From NCBI RefSeq assembly GCF_037546185.1, contig NZ_JAWMWH010000003.1:124001-188000 (forward strand): a stretch of DNA of 64,000 nucleotides, written 5' to 3'. The stretch's first letter is position 1; each line of letters opens with the position of its first letter. Source of the DNA: Nicoliella lavandulae. Lineage in GTDB: Bacteria; Bacillota; Bacilli; Lactobacillales; Lactobacillaceae. Below the pieces are notes generated by a model, which was not told the DNA's origin, searched no databases, and saw only the letters and a program-made list of their open reading frames with translations. Positions 59,920 to 64,000 of the stretch are shown here, in pieces. The translations under genes were made by a program, and so were the position numbers.

Positions 59920-60014
59920 AGTTGAAGATCCTTTCTGAATTTAAAATAATGGTAGTAGTAATGATGATTGATTCGATATCGAATCAGTCCACCACACGTA
60001 TTGATTTTAATCAT
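59889..60014 (-). CDS. Leader peptide overlapping the nhaC-type gene (41 aa, His/Tyr-rich)
   Basis: An ORF with an excellent SD (AAGGAGG, 60024-60030) 9 bases before ATG 60014. It encodes MIKINTCGGLIRYRIN followed by HHYYYHYF and a 17-residue tail. It overlaps the transporter start by 31 bp, so its translation can control access to the transporter SD. The run of His/Tyr codons (CAT CAT TAC TAC TAC CAT TAT) is like an attenuation leader: ribosomes would stall when His-tRNA or Tyr-tRNA is short. A 16-bp palindrome (GATTCGATATCGAATC) lies in the same ORF. Confidence 0.6.
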   Translation of the reverse strand: MIKINTCGGLIRYRINHHYYYHYFKFRKDLQLWKITNQNLN

Positions 60015-60036
60015 GATGGTGCGCCTCCTTAGTAAA

Positions 60037-60256
60037 TAAAAAGTCCCAATTGCAAATAAATGCAATTGGGACGATGTGGACGACCGCGGTACCACCCAGC
60101 TTAACATGTTAGTACATGTTATCTCACTAGACAGTAATGGGTCTAGTTATTATCCATTTAGATCATTGCTTAATGTATTTCGAAATCTTTATCCTGATCG
60201 ATTCGCAGCAACCACCGACTTCCTGACACCCAGATAAAGCTCTACTTAATTAAAAT
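60037..60256 (-). promoter_or_regulatory. T-box riboswitch upstream of the NhaC-type transporter
   Basis: Minus strand. T-box core GGGTGGTACCGC at 60097-60086. The terminator stem GTCCCAATTGCA / TGCAATTGGGAC plus T-run is at 60073-60037. Stem I holds the typical loop GGTGGTTGCTGCGAA near 60204-60218 and a base CTTTATC / GATAAAG. The specifier cannot be assigned with confidence. Confidence 0.9.
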
Positions 60257-60448
60257 CTAATTATTTATTAATTTAAATACAATGATATCATCATTTTTGT
60301 AGATTGCAAGCTTTTTACATAATTAATATTTATGTTTCAAAAATCATAAATCCATTAAGATTCATTTGTATCTATTCAAATTAAATTTAGTATCATGTAA
60401 AATCGTTGATAGTAATGTTTTTGAACTAAATTGAACAGGGGGATGAAA

Positions 60449-60979
60449 GTGAAGAAAAAATTGATTGGACTAGCATTAGCTGGATTAATAGTAATTTCAG
60501 CATTGCCTTCAACAACTGCGTCAGCGAAATTAACTGTAAAGAAAACGGTTCCTAGTGCATACCATGGTAATTGGTATGCAGCAAATAAAAAAAATCATCG
60601 TGAGTTGATTTATATTTCCAATAAATATGTGATTACTGGAACCTACTCCAAATTTAATCTGAAAAAAAATCAAGTAAAATTAAATTATGAAACTGGTTAT
60701 TTACCTAAAAACACTGGATCTACTAAATTGGTAATCAAGAAGGGTAGTGCTGGCGATGGTCAGTATGGTACGACTTATACTTTTAACCAGGGGGATGATA
60801 TTGATGAACAACTGCCCACTTTCTGGACTAGTAAAATGAAAATTAGTGGCAAGCTGCAAACGGTATTAAAGGCCTACTCTAATTATGGTGAAGTTAAGGT
60901 ATATACTAAGGTACCCGTCTCAAAGGATTACTCATATAAAATCAAAACTAGTAACGTTGGATCAGAAATCGGTAAATAA
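60449..60979 (+). CDS. Small secreted protein of the 'VPS...W' family
   Basis: A 176-residue exported protein. The signal peptide is about 1-26 (MKKKLIGLALAGLIVISALP, then a TASA site). The mature part begins KLTVKKTVPSAYHGNWYAAN, the same 'VPS...GxW' pattern as 666, 2612 and 41714. This one is longest, with beta-predicted repeats (KYVITGTYSKFNLKK, TKLVIKKGSAG). GTG 60449 is chosen because AGGGGG lies 6-7 bases upstream; ATG 60443 touches the SD. Function unknown. Confidence 0.7.
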   Translation: MKKKLIGLALAGLIVISALPSTTASAKLTVKKTVPSAYHGNWYAANKKNHRELIYISNKYVITGTYSKFNLKKNQVKLNYETGYLPKNTGSTKLVIKKGSAGDGQYGTTYTFNQGDDIDEQLPTFWTSKMKISGKLQTVLKAYSNYGEVKVYTKVPVSKDYSYKIKTSNVGSEIGK

Positions 60980-60998
60980 AAAATAGATAAGCTAATAA

Positions 60999-61050
60999 AG
61001 CACTCTTAAAAAGTTATTCTAGATGAATAGTTTTTGAGGGTGTTTTTGGT
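60999..61050 (+). terminator. Probable terminator
   Basis: CACTCTTAAAAA pairs with TTTTTGAGGGTG (two G-T pairs) and is followed by a T-run. Confidence 0.7.
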
Positions 61051-61294
61051 ATTAATGAATGTTACTTATTAATTACTACTAATCATTTAGTTTTGGGATA
61101 AAATGTATTACTTTATTATTTATATTATAGTTACCTAAATCAAATACTGAATAAATTTTATTATCTGGAGTTTGAAAAATTCCAATTCCAATTGCGTTTA
61201 TGTCTGATCTTAAGAAGTGCTCCTATGATAATAATATAGACCATTTTTATGTCGTACCCTTTCGGGTATAATTATTATTAAAGGAGTTTTTATT

Positions 61295-61555
61295 ATGCCA
61301 AAATCATATTCTAAAGAATTAAGAGATTCAATTATTGCACTAGCAAAACAAGGACGTAGTATCAGTTCACTTGCTAAGGATTATAATATTTCTACTAATA
61401 CAATCAATCGTTGGATCAAGCAAGCCAAGACGATTAATGTTGATGGTAAAAGTATTTCATATGAAAAATATATTCAAATGGAAAATAAGTTAGCTGAGAC
61501 TCAAGAGGAACTTGAAATTTTAAAACGAGCCGCGGTGTTACTTGGCAAGCGCTAA
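61295..61555 (+). CDS. IS3-family transposase OrfA
   Basis: An 86-residue DNA-binding subunit: MPKSYSKELRDSIIALAKQG, then the HTH SISSLAKDYNISTNTINRWIKQ and a short coiled coil (MENKLAETQEELEILKRAAVLL). A T_TTA_AAA-type slippery site at 61519-61525 permits -1 shifting into orfB. SD aaaggag is just upstream. Confidence 0.87.
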   Translation: MPKSYSKELRDSIIALAKQGRSISSLAKDYNISTNTINRWIKQAKTINVDGKSISYEKYIQMENKLAETQEELEILKRAAVLLGKR

Positions 61556-62367
61556 CAATTAATGAAGCCTTAGGCTTCATTAAAGATAGTTTGGAACATG
61601 GACACCGCTTAGCAACCATTTTAAGAGCTTTTAAAATGCCTAAGAGTACCTATTATTATTGGACTAATCATCAACCAACAAAACGTGATCATCATAATCT
61701 AATTTTAAAACGAGAAATTTTAGTTGCCTGGCAACAAAGCCGTTATGTTTATGGGTATCCCAGAATTCATCAAGTCCTCTTAAATAAAGGATTACAGGTC
61801 AGCTCTAGAACCGTCTGGAAGCTAATGCATTCCATGAAAATTCATTCAGTAATGAACAAAAAATATCGCAAACCAACCACCCATAATGATTATGAACAAC
61901 GTGCTAACTTAGTCCGTCAGGACTGGCGTTCTGCTTGGTGTGCTGACATTACCTATATTCCACTAACGAATCACAAGTGGGTTTATTTAGCCAGTGTCTA
62001 TAATCCTAATAACCATAAGGTTATTGCCCATCAGGTTTGTAATGAAATGACTGCAGAATTAGTAACTAATACCATGCTTAAAGCGGTGAAAAAGACTAGC
62101 AAACCTATGTTTTTACACAGTGATATGGGAAGTCAATATACCAGTGATTTATTTGAAAAGTTATTAAACAAACTTAATATCAAGCATTCATATTCATTGA
62201 AAGGCCATCCATACGACAATACTTACATTGAAAACTTTCATTCAATGCTAAAACGTGAATTAGTATTTCAAACAAAGTTTGAAAGCATAGAAGAGGCAAT
62301 TGCAGGTATTGATTGGTACGTAAGATGGTATAACAATGAAAGAATTAGCTTGGTCAAAACTACATAA
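61525..62367 (+). CDS. IS3-family transposase OrfB (via -1 frameshift)
   Basis: A 280-residue catalytic frame: N-terminal RLATILRAFKMPKSTYYYW, DDE residues in WCADITYIPL, HSDMGSQYTS and YIENFHSMLKRE. It enters from the slippery heptamer in orfA. An internal TTG at 61591 could start a shorter form. It ends early (YNNERISLVKTT), a few residues before the usual IS3 'SP-Y' tail, because the stop lies next to the right end. Confidence 0.85.
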   Translation, partial: TSRGVTWQALTINEALGFIKDSLEHGHRLATILRAFKMPKSTYYYWTNHQPTKRDHHNLILKREILVAWQQSRYVYGYPRIHQVLLNKGLQVSSRTVWKLMHSMKIHSVMNKKYRKPTTHNDYEQRANLVRQDWRSAWCADITYIPLTNHKWVYLASVYNPNNHKVIAHQVCNEMTAELVTNTMLKAVKKTSKPMFLHSDMGSQYTSDLFEKLLNKLNIKHSYSLKGHPYDNTYIENFHSMLKRELVFQTKFESIEEAIAGIDWYVRWYNNERISLVKTT

Positions 62368-62749
62368 AATCAGTCCAAGTTATTGACATAGGAGCAAAGC
62401 TATATCGATGTCCCCATCCAGAGGCCTCATCATTATAGAACATATCATGAACTGTTTCGTTAACGTTTTGTGACAATGTTTGACCAGGGTTATATATATA
62501 TCCCATGTTTTCAACTGCATTAATTACTGGTAGGTTTGTTTGAGTAACCAACATATCTTCATATATTGGACCTTGATCATCGTAGTGACTAAAGTTTGTT
62601 ACTATTTGTTCAGCTCGTTTTTGAGCAAGCATATTTATTCCATTATTTAACTCTAGTGGTGATAAGTTATTGTTAACTCTTTCCTGATTGATTTGTGCTA
62701 ATGCACTTTGAATTGCATCATTGATTTCTTTAGAACTACTAATATTTAT

Positions 62750-63130
62750 TAAATTGCTGGAAGTGTTAGTAGTGCTCGAGTTATTATATGAATTAAGATT
62801 ATTTACGTTGCTAGATGTATTAGAAATGCTCGAATTACTATAGGAGCTATAATTATTTACATTGTTGGAATTATTAGCAGTGCTTGAATTACTATAAGAA
62901 CTAGAACTATTTACATTGCTAGAAGTGTTAGTGGTGTTCGAGCTACTATAAGAACTAGAACTATTTACATTGCTAGAAGTGTTAGTGGTGTTCGAGCTAC
63001 TATAAGAACTAGAACTATTTATATTGTTGGAAGTGTTAGCAGTGCTCAAATTACTATAGGAACTAGAACTGTTTACATTACTAGAAGTGTTAGTAGTGTT
63101 AGAGTTGCTATACGAACTAGAACTATTTAA
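62750..63130 (-). repeat. About seven tandem coding repeats (54-57 bp) in CAP5
   Basis: The units encode variations of NSSSSYSNSNTTNTSSNV. Two neighbouring units are identical over at least 50 bp, so recent duplication has occurred. The Ser/Asn/Tyr composition differs from the Ala/Lys repeat of CAP4. Confidence 0.88.
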
Positions 63131-63764
63131 AATATTAGAATCATTAGAATCATATATATTGCTAGATGATGAATATGAATAATCATTTGAATAACTAGAA
63201 AGCATACTATCGCTTTTATAACTTGATTCACTAGATTTAGAGTATGGATTATCAGATAAGCTATTTTTATATGAATACTTTTTTGAAGAATTATTTTCCT
63301 TTTTATTTATTATATGCTTATAATGATGAATATATTTAATGTTTACATATCCTGAAATACCATTCCCCTTAATATGCACTAATGTATTCTTTTTTCCATT
63401 ATGTAACTTTATTCTAATCTTAAATGATGATGTGAATACTTTTCTCTTAAACTTATTGTCACTTAAACTAGCGATTTTATTTAGTTTAGTAGGATTACCA
63501 TATACAGCTCCATTTTTTCCATAAACTTTAATTTTTTTACTATAATGAACGTATCTTAAAATTTTAATTTGATTATTTTTTATTATTCTAGCTTTAGCTA
63601 TATTTTGACCGTAGTTATTTACATATTCTATTGAATTTACACTTATTATAGATAAAATAACAGAACTGTATAATAGCTTATTTAGTTTCATTGTAATAAC
63701 TCCTTATTAACTTTAATTATATTGAATTATATATCTAATGAAATGCATAAGTCAATTTCAGCTC

Positions 63765-63805
63765 TGCTCCTATGATAATATAGACCATTTTTATGTCATA
63801 CCATT
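63765..63805 (+). mobile_element. Solitary end fragment of the same IS
   Basis: TGCTCCTATGATAATATAGACC and following bases match the left end of the intact element with a 3-bp deletion and several changes. It lies 64 bp from the complete left end at 63829, a scar of an earlier copy. Confidence 0.75.
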
Positions 63806-63828
63806 TAGAAATAAATATCAATATTCAT

Positions 63829-64000
63829 TGCTCCTATGATAATAATATAGACCATTTTTATGTCGTACCCTTTCGGGTATAATTATTATTAAAGGAGTTT
63901 TTATTATGCCAAAATCATATTCTAAAGAATTAAGAGATTCAATTATTGCACTAGCAAAACAAGGACGTAGTATCACTTCACTTGCTAAGGATTATAATAT
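63829..64000 (+). mobile_element. Second copy of the 1.18-kb IS (runs off the window)
   Basis: The left end and leader are identical to 61218 onward through the orfA start. It points the same way as the copy in CAP5, so the two flank the remaining CAP5 gene and could act as a composite unit. Confidence 0.92.
63906..64000 (+). CDS. IS3-family transposase OrfA, second copy (partial)
   Basis: 31 codons visible, identical to the OrfA at 61295 except Thr for Ser at residue 25 (GRSITSL against GRSISSL). Same SD and start. It leaves the window. Confidence 0.9.
   Translation, partial: MPKSYSKELRDSIIALAKQGRSITSLAKDYN

Larger units (their letters stand above)
61218..62396 (+). mobile_element. IS3-family insertion sequence (1.18 kb) inside CAP5
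   Basis: Ends TGCTCCTATG and CATAGGAGCA are perfect 10-bp inverted repeats. A 3-bp target duplication AAG flanks the element (61215-61217 and 62397-62399). It carries orfA and orfB in + orientation. A near-identical copy begins at 63829. It differs from the 1.45-kb elements at 1151 and 30335 in ends and proteins. Confidence 0.93.
61079..63691 (-). pseudogene. CAP (SCP/PR-1) gene, CAP5, split by an IS insertion
   Basis: The main part (63691-62397) encodes a signal peptide, an SH3/SLAP-like basic domain, an Asn/Ser/Tyr repeat region and most of a CAP domain (SHYDDQGPIY, VENMGYIYNPG, WGHRYS). After the IS the last part continues at 61217-61079: FLRSDINAIGIGIFQTPDNK and more, with a stop at 61079-61081. 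Removing the IS and one copy of the 3-bp duplication restores the frame exactly as HRYSFLRSDIN, like HRDNFLSSDFT in CAP4. The insertion is therefore recent. The truncated protein could still be made and ends in IS-derived residues. Confidence 0.9.

Noticed and set aside
61591..62367. OrfB as an independent gene from TTG 61591
   Set aside because: The frame is open back to a slippery heptamer in orfA and conserved IS3 N-terminal residues lie upstream, so -1 frameshifting is the better model; the TTG may give a minor product.

Overview
The window looks like low-GC Lactobacillaceae DNA. Evidence: AT-rich third positions, TTG/GTG starts with strong Shine-Dalgarno (SD) sites, a sufCDSUB operon in the order usual for lactic acid bacteria, T-box leaders, CcpA- and Rex-like sites, and many small secreted proteins with MKK-type signal peptides. 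A heterofermentative lactobacillus is likely; the genus cannot be fixed from sequence alone. About half the window is housekeeping or metabolic, and the rest is secreted-protein, insertion-sequence and plasmid-derived material.

Layout. 1-12.6 kb is mostly an exoprotein region: small secreted proteins sharing a 'VPS...W' start, two CAP (SCP/PR-1) proteins, a PAP2 phosphatase fused to a beta-strand passenger repeat, a membrane-anchored GH20 hexosaminidase, an orphan nuclease-like gene and an IS3-family element. 11.4-14.3 kb is a plasmid-type maintenance module: parA and a small partner, divergent from a RepA_N initiator, separated by 743 bp holding palindromic repeats and a probable countertranscript RNA. 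14.5-17.5 kb has proC, a sugar uptake gene and a YczE-like membrane protein around CcpA-like sites. 17.7-25.6 kb is one apparent seven-gene transcription unit, nrdD-nrdG-sufC-sufD-sufS-sufU-sufB, behind two NrdR boxes. It joins the oxygen-independent ribonucleotide reductase and its Fe-S activase to the machine that builds Fe-S clusters. A second ParA/small-partner pair follows, then an ALDH-only AdhE behind a Rex-like site.

28.5-45.6 kb mixes a MazG-like gene, a WYL regulator with an NTF2-like partner, a second copy of the first IS, quinone/FMN oxidoreductases, an aminotransferase, a third CAP protein, transporters, acetolactate synthase with a divergent MarR regulator, a K+ channel and an old-yellow-enzyme gene. 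45.7-48.6 kb is a T-box-led thiol cluster (gshA, a Rossmann protein, a DsbA-like protein). A 56-residue orphan peptide gene follows on the other strand, then a TetR/SDR pair sharing an operator and a PnuC transporter. 52-64 kb returns to exoproteins: a CAP protein with 13-residue repeats, an S53 protease and small secreted proteins. It also holds hicDH, a T-box-controlled NhaC-family transporter with a His/Tyr-rich leader peptide, and a fifth CAP gene broken by an IS whose target duplication can be read exactly.

Most notable: three genes whose frames have no ATG, GTG or TTG but have an SD placed for ATT/ATC; the nrd-suf operon; the T-box plus leader peptide before nhaC; the RepA_N/ParA module with an antisense RNA; and the repeat-bearing CAP family.
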